Assembly (NCBI GenBank): GCA_037013495.1
Contig: CM072812.1
Span: 36,228,501-36,292,500 of the forward strand
From: Hippophae tibetana
Lineage: Eukaryota; Streptophyta; Magnoliopsida; Rosales; Elaeagnaceae
Direction: 5' to 3'
Length of the DNA: 64,000 nucleotides
Part shown: positions 34,901 through 47,084 of the stretch, piece by piece
Layout: each line of letters starts with the position of its first letter
How positions within the stretch are numbered: position 1 is the stretch's first letter
Made by a program: the position numbers and the translations under genes
Notes under the pieces: model-generated
Seen by the model: the letters and a program-made list of their open reading frames with translations, nothing else
Told to the model about the DNA's origin: nothing
Databases searched by the model: none

Positions 34901-37900
34901 AAAATATCTCAAGTGTGTCTAAGTTTGCATGTGATAATCATGTATTCTTTGAGTTTCACTCTAATTCGTATTTTGTCGAGGATCAGCAGACAAAGGAAGT
35001 GCTGCTCAGGGGCCATGTTAACAATGGACTCTTATCTTTTTGATCTCTCTCTTACTGACTCTTCACCAAAAATCCAGCCTTTACGTTCAGGATCTAGTGT
35101 TGTTTCTTCTTCTCTATGTAGTACAAATAAGTCATCTACTCATTTTGTAAATAGGCTGAGCCTTTTGGACCAAAAGATAGCATTCTATACACACAAATAG
35201 ATTGATACAAATACCAGGCATAGGAGATTGGGTAATCCATCTTCTCATATTATAAATCTTGCTTTGAATTCTGTTAATATGAATGTAGTTGTTTCCAGAT
35301 TGCATGTTCTCTATGAAGCTTGACAACTTGGAAAAAGTCATAAAATTCCTTTTTTTCTCCTAGCATTAAGAGAGCTAGAACCTTTACATATAGTACACAC
35401 AGATGTTTGGGTTCGAGCCCCACTTCAGTCCTTTCATGGTTATAAGTGGTATGTCCACTTTACTTATGAGTTCACGTGATTTTCTCGGATCTATTTCCTT
35501 AAATTTAAATCTGATGTTAAAGATGCTTTTCTGTTATTCAAAGACCAAAGCTCATGCTGAAAAATTGATTGGTAAACAAATTAAAATCATATAGTTTGAT
35601 AGTGGAGATGAATTTCAAGGCCTCACACATTTGTTAAACACCTTCGGTATAGCAAGGCATGTGTCATGTCCCCATATTGCAGAGCAAAATGGACTTGCAG
35701 AAAGAAAACAACGTCATGTTGTTGAAATGAGACTCACTTTATTAACTCAAGCTCATCTACCAATTAAATTTTGGGATGAAGCATTATTTACTTTTACCTT
35801 TTTTATTAATAAACTGTCTACAACACTCATGTCTAATTAGTCCTTTTGAGGCTCTAGGCTTTGTTAAACCAAACTATTCTATTCTACTTTCTTTTCGGTG
35901 TAAGTGCTTCCCTTTATTAAAGCCTTATAACTCTCACGAGTTGAATTTTAAATCTACTCCTTGTATTTTCATAGGGTATAGTCCTATTCACCAAGGTGAC
36001 AAATATCTTAACATTGATGGCAGGGTATACAGTTCCAGACATGTTTTTGATGAAAGTTCATTTCCTTATCCTTTGTCTTCTTCTGTTTGTTCTGAGGGGT
36101 ACTCTATTGTCCACTGGACAATGCTCAGCTTCATTACCTATTCTACACAAAGTCACTCCAACACAGTCTGTCCTACCTGTTTCTTTTGCATCCACAATAC
36201 CTAATGACTTGTCACCATTATCTAGTCCTCAAATACAGTGTCATCAGATCACAACAATCCAAGTTCCTAAAGCTTCTATTTCCTCTCAGTCCTTCTCCTT
36301 GTCACTCAGTGTCTGCGTCGCATTCACACTCAATTCCTATAATATCTTATGATGATGTTGAGCATGAACCTCATGTGTCCAATGAAAAAGCTTCTCTTCC
36401 TATTCTTAATATTCACCCTATAATAACTAGAAATAAAGATGGTACTTACAAGCCCAAGGTGTATTTAGCCAATCTAGATAAAAGACTGAGCCAAGAATAG
36501 TTAGTCGAGCATTAAAACATGAGGGGTGGTATAAATCAATACATAAAAAGGGAAAGGTTGTGAGTAGTAAATGAGTGTTTACAGTTAAACAACTCTTATA
36601 CAATACCATTGACAAGCTTAAGTTAAGAGTAGTAACTTGGTTTTGACTTCTTTGAGACTTTCAGTCTAGTGGTCAAATTTGCAACCATAAGGGTCATTCT
36701 TACCGTTGCTTTGGCATCAAGTTGGATTCTTAGACAAATTAATGTCAATAATGTCTTCTTAAATGGTGTTTTGGAAAAAGAATTATCCATAGAGCAACCT
36801 GAAAAAATTGTTGATAATGTGCATCTAGATTATGTTTGCAAGCTGCATAGCCATTTATGGCTTGAAACAAGCTCTAAGAGCTTGGTTTGGCAAGCGTAGT
36901 TTAACTCTTATTCAACTTGGTTTTCAACAATCCAAGGCCAATGTCTCATTTGTTTTTTAAAATCTCTTACTTTTTTGTTGTCTACATTTTGATTTATGTT
37001 GATGATATAATTATTACTAGTTTCAATCCTATTGAGATTCAACAACTAATCAAACTCTGACCTTTTTTTTGGGGTTTGAGAAAAAATTGCAAACCTAACC
37101 TTGAGTGTTCAACACTTACCTTTCTTTGAGCTTGATGAAGTTTCCCATGGCAAGCTCCTCAAAAATTTGCTCCAGTGGCACTGAAAGCTCAATAAACTTT
37201 CACCGATAATCCTTCATCGTTCCACTTCTTACTCTAATGCCAACCATTGTTCATAGAGTGACCCACTTTGTGTTGATCGGAATAGTTTGAGGATCATTAC
37301 CTTCATCTCTTCCCACGACGCAAATCCCTTTCTTATTTTCAAATTGATACTAGAGTAACACATCACCTTTAAAGCTCATAACAGCCACTTCAAGCTTCTC
37401 TTCGTTATTCATTCGGTGAAAGGCGTAATACCTCTCAGCTCTCATGATCCACCCATCGGGATTACTATAGTCAAACAAAGGCATATCTAATTTCCGAAAT
37501 CGAAAATCTTGTCGCACGTTCAAGGAGTTACTCGAGTCTCCAGCTCATTGCAGACTTCCGTGGTAGTATTCACTTATAGGGCTTTGTACTATTGTCTCTT
37601 TTTCCTTGCTGGTAGATGTTGTTGCATGGCATAGGGTCTCTTGCTAATTCATTTGCTGAGTTATGGTTTGTATTTCATCCTTCAACCCTCCAACATCACG
37701 CCCTATCTTCTCTTATTCTCCCTACACAGTCCCAATCACTTCCTCCATCGCCTCTATTCATTGATTAGCAGTTTTTTTCCATTTACCCAAGAGCAACTGC
37801 TTTGATACCAAGTTTGTTATTAACTTAGTTTAGCAGTAGGAACTTTCAGAATTGAATTCAGAAACACAACAATGATTCTAAAATGTAATGGTGGTTGATT

Positions 37901-40900
37901 TCTCATTAATAAAATTGAGGAATTACATCAGCTTCTCCCAAGCATTCGAGAGGCTTGGAGACTCTCCAAAGAGCTAAGCTCATACAATCACTCAATGACC
38001 CCCCCCCCCCCCCCCCCCCCCACCTCCTACTATCCCTTTTAACGTAACAAACTGACTCAAACAAAACTGACTCCTACATGTAAAATTCCTAACAAACTTC
38101 CTAAATAAAATGCTATAATGGGACCACACACACACCATACACCACTTCATCCACTTTGATTATTCTCAAAATTACCCCTCCTCCTAGCATAAGTAAATCA
38201 CACCTGAGGCTTAACACTAGTGCTACAAGTGATGTTAGTCAAGGTTGCACATCAACCTCAATTTGTTAGATGATTAATGATTACTTGCTGCGTTAGTCTA
38301 GTTAGTTACACGAATGAATCATGTGATGCTCAGTTTGTTAGACGTGGTGTAAGCCTATACATAGGCATGTATAGCACTCATTGTATTCATTCAGAAAGTT
38401 TAATGAAAGTTCATTCAGTCATGCTTTCTTCCTTTCTCATTCATTTTCTTTGCCTTTCTGATTAACCGTAGTGCTTTCTTAGGAAAGCTTTCACCTTTTG
38501 GTTTTTCTCAAAATGTATATAAAAAAGGTATATGCTACTTTACCAGTCATACACCTACTATCTACAGTTTCTTGAACCCGAAAAACATACAATCCCCAAA
38601 CTGAAGAAATAATATCAAAGTCCACAACTGACCTCTTTTTTTCTGAAGAAGCCCTCCCCATATAGCTTGAAAATTTCAGCTACAGAAGTACCACCCGCTT
38701 CTTGCTCTACCAACGCATCACTGAGGCATGAAGCATCCATAAACAGGCCAAAAGGAAAAGTATTCAACAGGAAGCCCAACTATCTGTTAAATATAACATA
38801 TGCTAGACCAGTAACCAGATTTAAACTTTGAACTATCAGTCCACAGTTCACGTTGCTAAAGCTCCCAGAAATCTTTTTTTTGCCTTGGGAACTAAGTTAT
38901 TAGGTAGCACTGAACCTTAGGAAGAATGATAAATGGAAGAAAGATAACGGATGAGCTTTCTTGAATAAATTTTTTTAATTCATAAATCCTCTTGCTCTAT
39001 CAAAGATTATATTTGGCCTTGAACATTTTCCAAGGTAAGACAAACAAAAGTAGTAAAGTACAAACCTATCAAAAAATGAATAACCAAGAACTTGTGACAA
39101 AATCTTGCCCACTGTTGTTTTACCAGAACCCATCATACCTGCATTATAATCACCAATAAAAATGAATACCTATATATCAAATAATGATGATAAGAAAAGT
39201 GAAAATTATAAGACTGACCGACAAGATATATGCAGCGCCCACATAAATATGGCTCAGTCTCTTCTGATTTACTCTGCAATTTTTTCTTTTTTTATTATAA
39301 AAAATGCAGTAAGATGAATATTTGAAAGCTAACCATGCCAAGAATATAACACTGAACTTTTCTCCTTTTGATAGGAAGATGAAATTTCTTTCCTTTCATT
39401 CCTTAAGGTACAGTTCAAAGAATCATTTAGTAGAGGTGGATGCTAAAACTACAAGAAAAATAAATCATGTCCACTGCAGACTCAATAGTCAAAGTTAAAT
39501 CAGAAACAGAATAACATAATGATGTACCTTCAAGATTAGACCTTCGTCAAAAGGTACACGATAGCTTCCAGATTCCAGTAATGACCCTATAACATTGATA
39601 TTAAGAGAAGAGTCAGCACCGAAAATGAAAAGTCATTACATTCCATAGAGACATGTGCATCCATCAGCATGATAAAACAGAATCAAATACATTTTTTAAG
39701 GCATAACAGAGACAAACTGTTTCATTTGTAAGATGACCTTATTGACAACCTTCTAAGATACTTTATCACTACATTTGAAATTTCACAAGAATCTATTCCA
39801 TTTTTCACTCAATTAGATATAGAAGCAAATGCAAATGAATTCATTGAACCAGATAATTGTTGAGATGAAGTAAAAGCAGAAAGACATTTCTTTGCTACTG
39901 CTCTCAAAAACCTGCAACCAACCCTCCATAACTGAGAGGTTGAAATATGTTTCATGTTTCTAAAGTTTTGGACTAGAAGCAAAAATGCCCCCAACGTTTA
40001 GTTCCATTAACATTTATATAATTTTGGTAATTTCTATTAGAAAACTAACAGTTAAATACGGTATTAAATCAGAGCCATAAAGCTCAGTGAGCTTCATCGA
40101 TCTTGGGAGAATGAAAGTCTGCTACAGATTTGATAAAATTCATATCTCAAGGTTTTCTCTCATGTTCTTAGTAATTTTTATACCTTCCAAACAATGAATA
40201 ACCATTGAATTTCCTTTCATGATTACAATATTTTCCTTATCTGATCTTTCTTTATCATTATAAAACTTCCAATGAAGCCACGAGGTTTTCCTCTCACTTT
40301 CTTACTTGTATTTGTTTTCAAGCAATCAAATCTTCTGAATTTTTACCAATTACAGTTAATTTGGCATTAGAATAAATCTAAGTTTCAAATCACGTTGATT
40401 GAAACTTATCAATTTTGTTATTTTCTCTAAATTCTGCTACAAATCAAATTGTTCATAGTTTTGTTGTTACCAGCACTTGCTTTTTGTGTTTCTCTCATAA
40501 TATCTTTCTCGTTGAACAATATTTTCTCCAAAAGTAGATCCGTAAACAAAGCTTTGTCTATGTGGCAGTTACGAAATCAAAGTCATTTCATTAGATTTAT
40601 TTGCTGCGGAATCATGCTTTTCTAAGAAACTACTTAGGAATACAAAGTCTTGTATTAATTGTGTTAAAAGCAAAGCTTTCAAATTTAATGAGAATTTGAA
40701 CAGTGTTTCAAAATCAGAGTCAATCATAGAATAGAAGTTCTCCAAAAGTAGATCCGTAAACAAAGCTTTGTCTATGTGGCAGTTACGAAATCAAAGTCAT
40801 TTCATTAGATTTATTTGCTGCGGAATCATGCTTTTCTAAGAAACTACTTAGGAATACAAAGTCTTGTATTAATTGTGTTAAAAGCAAAGCTTTCAAATTT

Positions 40901-41754
40901 AATGAGAATTTGAACAGTGTTTCAAAATCAGAGTCAATCATAGAATAGAAGTTCTCCAAAAGTAGATCCGTAAACAAAGCTTTGTCTATGTGGCAGTTAC
41001 GAAATCAAAGTCATTTCATTAGATTTATTTGCTGCGGAATCATGCTTTTCTAAGAAACTACTTAGGAATACAAAGTCTTGTATTAATTGTGTTAAAAGCA
41101 AAGCTTTCAAATTTAATGAGAATTTGAACAGTGTTTCAAAATCAGAGTCAATCATAGAATAGAAGCCAAATGATTATGAGAACTCCGGTTTTGATTCTAA
41201 TTGTCTAGCTTGTATTGAGCTATATGACTTTTCGTATGAGTATGTGTACTCATCTAGTCATCCTACGTAAGATTTTTTTGAATCGAAGATTGACCTTCTA
41301 GTTTGATAAATTCTGCTCCACCTACTTTTGATTTATTGGCTCATAAATTGATCGATTGGATGCAACTTCATCATACTTTATCTGTGAACAATGTTGATTC
41401 TACTAATTCTTTTTCAAAAAATTGTTTAGTATGAAAATAATGTTGGAAATTTCAAAAGTAATCGCGTATTTCAGCGAGATCCTTACATAAAGGAGAACGG
41501 TAAGGTCAAATGAAGGATTGAATGCATTGCAATTTACCTGGACACTTCTTGTAGGAGCAGGAAACCTCCAAAGCGACATCTCTTTGCCGATTAGACAATC
41601 TTGAATTAGGAGGCTGAGCTGAAACAAGCACCTGAAGCTCTTTCTGCTCCTTCAGTCTGCGAGAAAATCGTATCGAACCACTCGGTCTCCTCACAGCTTT
41701 CTCCGATTCAATCCAAGTCGGAAATTTCGAACTCTGCACAACTCTGGCCTCCAT
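31993..41754 (-). CDS. SK: Shikimate kinase, plastid form (ten exons)
   Basis: Phosphorylates shikimate with ATP in plastids, a step toward chorismate and the aromatic amino acids. Exons in gene order: 41538-41754, 39528-39586, 39219-39273, 39066-39138, 38633-38720, 32940-33022, 32710-32839, 32555-32633, 32249-32313, 31993-32049. All borders are GT-AG and the phases join to 906 nt, or 301 residues, the usual plant length. Residues 1 to about 60 are basic and Ser-rich with few acids, as in a transit peptide. Walker [10 protein letters not shown] is at 111-119, the shikimate-binding FFDSD at 132-136, FFRKKE at 159-164, TGGG at 181-184, the lid arginine in SRPLL at about 222, and ERSEAY follows later. 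The 5.6-kb intron (33023-38632) holds a copia element and intron 1 a 214-bp triplication; neither touches coding sequence. Exon sizes were worked out by eye. Confidence 0.95.
33296..33569 (+). repeat. 5' LTR of the intronic copia element
   Basis: Begins tgctacaaatgatg and ends aagttttca. It contains a TATA box (cctataaatagg at about 33430), which is changed to cctatacatagg in the 3' LTR. Confidence 0.88.
33570..33581 (+). other. Primer binding site of the intronic copia element
   Basis: TGGTATCAAAGT directly follows the 5' LTR and resembles the initiator methionine tRNA complement used by copia elements. Confidence 0.8.
33600..37056 (+). pseudogene. Broken copia gag-pol in the intron
   Basis: Read on the plus strand in alternating frames with many stops. 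Gag-like text runs 33640-34340, a glycine/arginine-rich patch and a remnant of a zinc knuckle (CQLCGKK) at about 34400-34470, and the protease motif [12 protein letters not shown] at about 34700, where the usual glycine after Ser is Glu. Integrase words include VHTDVW at about 35395 and [12 protein letters not shown] at about 35680. Reverse transcriptase text ([21 protein letters not shown]) runs 36730-36810, and a YVDD-like motif occurs near 36995. Homology ends about 37056, so the last part of reverse transcriptase and all of RNase H are missing. Confidence 0.8.
37057..37795 (-). pseudogene. Partial gypsy gag
   Basis: Minus-strand text matches the Ty3/gypsy retrotransposon gag domain: [19 protein letters not shown] (37425-37485), then [14 protein letters not shown] and later [15 protein letters not shown] (37140-37190). 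Stops and frameshifts are present and the frame ends at 37057. No protease or later domains follow. Confidence 0.78.
37798..37812 (-). other. Primer binding site of the gypsy fragment
   Basis: The minus strand reads TTGGTATCAAAGCAG just inside the LTR, resembling a methionine tRNA complement. Confidence 0.6.
37815..38216 (-). repeat. 5' LTR of the gypsy fragment, with a C23 run
   Basis: About 402 bp with TG...CA ends and matching inner bases (tgttat, taaca). It contains a pure run of 23 C residues at 37999-38021. No second copy is in the window, so the borders rest on end motifs and the adjacent primer site. Confidence 0.6.
38221..38493 (+). repeat. 3' LTR of the intronic copia element
   Basis: Collinear with 33296-33569 from tgctacaagtgatg to gctttca, with scattered substitutions. 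Confidence 0.88.
40524..41165. repeat. Three tandem copies of a 214-bp unit in shikimate kinase intron 1
   Basis: The word tccaaaagtagatccg occurs at 40527, 40741 and 40955, a period of exactly 214. By eye the three copies are identical, each ending atcatagaatagaag. Single-copy sequence resumes at 41166 (ccaaatgattatg). The short open frames inside the units are a by-product of repetition and resemble no protein I know. Confidence 0.97.
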
Positions 41755-43814
41755 TTACTTTCTACAAAAACTCGACTTCACGTATCGAACAAAAACTACG
41801 CCAATCTTCCGAATAACTTCAGAATAATAAAAAAACATGATTTAGCTCACGTGCATTGAAGAAAAAATGTAAATCAGATCAGGTTCACCTAAACAAAGAA
41901 AACATTAAATTGTGCTATTTTAACCATCAAAAATCAAGAAATATTCCGTTTGGATGCTGAGAAAAATGTGAAATACTATTAAAACTACAAAACAATTAAA
42001 ATCCAAAAAAATAAATTGCCAAACAGAAAATGCAATATTTCCAAATAAATGCTTTATAAATTCAAGTGGATTTGTAAAACAAATTACAAATATATCTCAA
42101 ATAGAGAAGCGAAGTGCACATGGAAACAGAACACGCGAGGATTCGAAGCCAGAGGATTGTTAATGCTGACCAGGCTCTTTCTATTTTTTCGTTTATGTGT
42201 TAAATATTTAAGCTGTTTCCTGTGTTTTATTTTATTTACTCGGAATTAGATGAATAAATTTGTTATTAATAAAATATTAATTTGAAATTTCGAATAAGAT
42301 TATATAGTGAAAAAGACTTCAATACTTCTTCTATATCCTATTTTGAGATTATTTTTTATTAAATTTTAATCAACTATATATATTAATAATATAAGACACA
42401 TAATTTATTATTTATTATTTTTCGAAAGACTTTGGGGTCTTGAGGATAAAAGTATGACTGGCAATGACGTGGTCAAGTAGATCTCACCAACCAGTGTGAA
42501 GGGGTCGATCCAGCTATTCCTTAATTTCAAGTTGGGGTTGGTGAGCGTTGGAGTCGCATGGAAGGAGGGTGTTCTGGTTGAAGTTCTTTTTTATTTATTT
42601 TTTAATACATAATTTTATTTTATTTTAGTTTTTTTTTTTTTTTGTTATTAATACGACCGAATGAAATAATAGAAAAAGAGCTCAGATATAAAGATTTTTA
42701 TTAATATATTGATTTATATTGATTGTATATTATCACTAGTAAACACTATGATAAAACTATATTCATTGAGCCAATAGCACTTTCAATCATCCAATCGATC
42801 AAAATGAGTATCCTGAATTTTAACAATAATGAACTTATAAAGGATCCTATATCTATATTTCAATGTTTCCTTACGAAACTAAATGAAACAAAATTTGGAA
42901 AGTCCACAAAATAATAATTATTAAATGAGAATAAAAAAAAATTTATTTTTTTTAACTATGACCAAAACAAAATCTTCACATTTGTATTTGAAATATTTGT
43001 TAGGTTTTTGTAACGAGTTAATTAATACATGTGCATGTGTATCAGTTATAAGTTGATTTAATTAGAATTAAAATTATAATGAATATAAGTTAAAATAAGA
43101 ATAAATTTTAAAATCCAAATAAAATAAATAAAATTGATTCATAAAAAATAAAAATCAATTCAATTCAATAAAATTTATAAAATCAATATAAATCGAACTC
43201 TATGAAATAAGTTGGATTCTATTGATTAGATCAATTTTTTTTTTATCTTAGTGTTTTCTTGAGCATCCTCAATTTTCTTTTAAAATGTTTGTTTTTAACA
43301 ATGGAATAACTATTCCATTGAGTTTTATATTTTAATAATTAACTAAAATCAAAACATAAAATAATTTATATATTTTTCTAAACAATAAATAAATAAAGAA
43401 TATGTAATGTAATTCTAAATTCCACTAACATAAAAACTAACAAAAATATAATAATTAATTTTATATTAATTTAAATATAAATTATATGCATAAACAATTA
43501 CTTGATTAAACATAAATAAAATTATAGATCAATGGGAAAAAGAATACCAATAAAGAGAATTTAAAAACTTAATACAGATTTGGCTATATAACTCAAATAT
43601 GGTTTTTTTAGAACAAAAAATTATTTTAAAAAACAATATAGATGTTTGAACAATGTTTTTTAAGCATTGTTTTCAAAAACAAATTGTTCAAAAAAAAATT
43701 AGAATAGATCTAAGTTGATTCCTATGTTTTTAAGAATAATGAAAATATAGAAAAAAAAATTGATGCCTCTAACCTTAATGAATGTTTGGTCTCATGCTTA
43801 AATATTATGTGTAC
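41755..43814. other. Upstream region of shikimate kinase and AT-rich intergenic DNA
   Basis: The first few hundred bases should hold the shikimate kinase promoter and 5' UTR. A less AT-rich island at about 42420-42590 has no recognisable gene. The rest is AT-rich. Confidence 0.4.
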
Positions 43815-46150
43815 CTTTTTTTTTTTTGCTACTAAAAAAGACAATTATCATATTCTTCTATTTAGTAGCTTTTTTAAATGTTGAGAGATAATTCATCCAA
43901 ATTAATGTCTCCTATAATTTGATAAAGAAGGATCCATTGTACCAAATTATAAATTATTGTATTGTTTTGACGTTGAATCCACCTAATAAAGATCATTAAA
44001 AAGTACTGAATGAGAGTTTGGATAGAACTAATGATATCTGTAACTTCTGTAGAGCATTTTACATGTGAGATATTATTGAAAACATTAATAATTTATTTAT
44101 TGTCTCCTTCTACGTATAAAGTAAGATGCTTATATTTAATAGCATATTAAATAGTGGCAAAAAATGTTGAAGTTTCAATAAACTCAATGGGATGAGATAT
44201 GATAAAAAAATTCTAGGCATAACTTAACCTTCCATAATGATCAAACATGTTAAAATCAATTATTAAGATGTCGTGATGTCAAGTGGTATCAAAATTCAAT
44301 TTGATAGCTCCTAACGATGGATTCTTTCATTAAGTAGGTTTAACAGTAAAAAATTCATATCCACTGCTTCAAGAGAATTAGAAGAGTATGGAATAACGCA
44401 CTTAAATTCATTGATTCTTTGAGTGATGTCTCATATGATAGATTGAGGAAACAAATTGTAGTTGTCAAACAAAATCTTGTTACGTAATTACCAAATTTTG
44501 TCAAATATGATAACACCATTAAGTGTGAAAAGTTGTATAGACATATCTAGTGAGATAACAATCATAGAAGGTTTCAAAATGAGACGAATGTATGTGAAGA
44601 AATCTAATTTCTCCATAAAATGCCAATTAATATTCCAATTTCATGTTGCCACCGTGATTTAAAGGTGTCACATCTAACAAATAGATATTCATCATCCTCT
44701 ATTTCATTGTTACATAAAGGACAAAAGGAATTTTCAAAATTAATGAAACGACTCAAACATTTCTTTGTACCTAATGTACGGGATAATATCTTCCAGACAA
44801 ATAGTTTATGTCGCTCATGTAATTTAGCTTTCTAAATTAACCCCTAAAATTCTCTTTGATTTGTAAGAGTTTCCTTTGCCATTATAACCTCATAAACACC
44901 TTTACTAGAAAATAGTATGGAACCAATGCTAAACCATTATGTAGAATCTCTTCCATGTGTAGAAGATTGTTGAAGTTGATGAACTAAATAGGAAATATTT
45001 AATCCAAAGGTTTGATTCAAAACATTAACATTCCAATTTAACCATGAAGCACCTGTACACAAATCTATCACATTTTGAACAAAATAACCTGGATTATTTT
45101 GGAATGAAATAGGTAAAGTTTGATGTAAGAGATCAAAAATCTTAAGATATTTCCAAATGTTGATATTATACTTGTTTCCTACTTTCAAAAGAATATAATC
45201 TCTTAAAGCATATCTTGTCAAGATTAAACCTTTCCAAACAAAAGAATCCAAAGATTTAGAAGAAACATTAAGCAATGACTGGTTATGAAAATATTTCCTA
45301 TGGACAACTTGAACCCATAATGTGGTAGATTGTTTTAAGATATCCCAAGCTGCTTTTGCCAACATAGGTATGTTGAAATTTTCAAACTGTATCATACCAA
45401 GACCATCAAAATCTTTAGGCATACAAAATTTATTCCAAGGTACAAGAGATAAATAATGATGCTTATTAATATTACCTATCGACCAAAATTTTCTCATAAT
45501 GATATTAATAGAATGACAGATATGAGTAGGTGAACAAAAGATACTCATGAAATAAATATGAATGTTTTGTAGGATCAACTTGATTAGAGTAGTCCTACCT
45601 CCTTGTGATAGTAGCTTTGCTTTCCAGTCTCTTTTTTCTCCGATTGGTAAATTATGTCCAAAAAATAATAACATTAGAATTTTTCAAAATTTGTAATGTG
45701 TTACGAAGTTGTTGTTTTAGAGAATCAAACACATTTTTGGTAAAACAAATTGTAGACTGTTAAGAATTAATAGATTGTCCAAACCAAGAAGAATAATTGT
45801 GTAGAATTTGTTGCAAATTGGTAGCCTCAGAAAAATTTATCTGTAGAAATAACAATATCATCTACATAAAAAAAGTGAGAAATAGGTGGTGCATTTATGG
45901 CAATTTTTACCCCGTGGAGTAAATTCAAGTTTTTTTTATCTTTGAGATCATTCTAGAAAGACATTCAGCCATAATTTAAAATAAATAGGGGATAGAAGAT
46001 CACCTTACTAAGATCACGTTGTGGTAAAAAATGACCAAAAGGTGCACCATTGAACCATTCTAACATAAGAAAATCATGGCTCTATTGAAGGCACATATGA
46101 GGTTTCCTCCTCGCCTTTAATAGCATTTTTGTTAACCAAAAGATTAGTAG
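43815..46150 (-). pseudogene. 5'-truncated L1-type LINE ORF2
   Basis: Minus-strand text runs from 46100 down: PFGHFLPQRDLSK and APPISHFFYVDDIVIS (reverse transcriptase core, where plants usually have FADD), then 45674-44937 with KLLSQGGRTTLIKLIL, RKFWS, SLVPWNKFCMPK and GLGMIQFENFN. Next is a zinc-finger-like CPLCNNEIEDDEYLFVRC near 44650-44715 and further C-terminal text. A poly(A) tail appears as poly(T) at 43817-43829 on the plus strand, after a 3' end typical of plant LINEs. Several frameshifts break the frame. The N-terminal endonuclease is missing, as expected for 5' truncation. Confidence 0.82.
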
Positions 46151-46840
46151 CTCTTTCTTGATCAAACTGATCCAATAATTTAGTAACTTCACTCACTGGG
46201 AGTAATCAATTTTTAAGACATAATAGCGAAGTAGAATTAGAAGTAGAAGTACACATTTTACCCTTTTCAAATTCTATAATTTGTTTCTTCTATACCAGAG
46301 AAGTCTTTACAATGCCCTTATATTTTACATTGTGCCCATGTGACTATATGAAGCTTCAAGATGAATAGGGAGTTTGGAAGATGGTAATTGAGGATGAATT
46401 GGTAGTTTGGAAGATGGTTATTCAGGGTCTGTTGAGAAAATGTAGAATGGGATTGATCTTACTTTTGTTGAAAATTGATAGCATGAAATTGGAACAATAG
46501 GAATAATACATGTTCAGCTAAAGTTGAAACATAAAAAAAAAGTCTTCTAATAAATTGAATTAGCAATATGAAGCACTTGCCCTTCTTAGCTTACAATTTG
46601 TATACTTTATATTGATAGAAATCTCAAAACCAATGAACTGAGCTAGCATTTAAAAAAAAATTACGTTATCTTGAATTTTATTAGCCTAAAATACCACATC
46701 ATCACATATTATAAAATAAATAAATAATTTCTCGCCTCTTGATTAAAGTAGAGCTTTAACTTGTTAAAGTTACAAACATATGCTAAAATATGTCCTCATT
46801 TTCATACTGGGAAAAATTATCTTAGATATCACTATAAATA
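46151..46840. other. Unassigned sequence upstream of the LINE relic
   Basis: No gene is seen. The stretch 46100-46210 might encode more LINE-derived text on the minus strand (KLLDQFDQERATNLL), but this is not firm. Confidence 0.3.
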
Positions 46841-47084
46841 TATTATTTAGACGCTTTGATCACGTAGTTTTTATAAGAAACACATAAGTAATTCAATTTT
46901 TAAAATTTATACTTAGTCACGTAACTTCATAGTTATATAACTAAAATGTCCATTTTTTACAATAAGAAATAGACACTTTAATTACATAACTATGAAATTA
47001 TATGATTAAAGTGTTACAATTTTAAAAATTGAGTGATTTATATATCTTTTATAAAAGTTACGTGATCAAAGTGTCTTAATAACA
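46841..47084. mobile_element. Foldback MITE with long, well-conserved arms
   Basis: The left arm (agacgctttgatcacgtag at 46849) and right arm (ttacgtgatcaaagtgtct ending 47076) are reverse complements. Pairing continues for about 105 bp, including ttcatagttata/tataactatgaa near the centre and a loop of about 20 nt (ttttttacaataagaaa). Non-coding and nearly palindromic. The superfamily was not assigned because the target duplication is unclear in the AT-rich flanks. Confidence 0.82.

Larger units (their letters stand above)
37057..38216 (-). mobile_element. Ty3/gypsy fragment (5' LTR plus partial gag), minus strand
   Basis: On the minus strand, an LTR (37815-38216, TGTTATTAAC...GGCTTAACA on plus) is followed by a primer site and then gag. 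Only the 5' part of a gypsy element is present. It occupies the place where the copia element's pol end should be, so it either inserted there before a deletion or was joined by recombination. Confidence 0.75.
33296..38493 (+). mobile_element. Decayed copia element in a shikimate kinase intron
   Basis: LTRs at 33296-33569 and 38221-38493 (274 and 273 bp, TG...CA) bound a plus-oriented, antisense-to-host element. The copia interior runs from a perfect-position primer site at 33570 to about 37056, where reverse transcriptase text stops. The remainder up to the 3' LTR is a minus-strand gypsy fragment (37057-38216). The two LTRs differ at roughly 20 positions by eye. No matching target duplication is seen (left flank acaag, right flank ccttt), which suggests rearrangement or recombination between elements. 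Confidence 0.85.

Noticed and set aside
37057..38216. A complete gypsy element in the intron
   Set aside because: Only one LTR, the primer site and part of gag are present; no protease, reverse transcriptase or second LTR.
40569..40977. Two identical 64-codon frames on the minus strand
   Set aside because: They are the same non-coding 214-bp unit read twice inside an intron; no domain and no homologous pattern.
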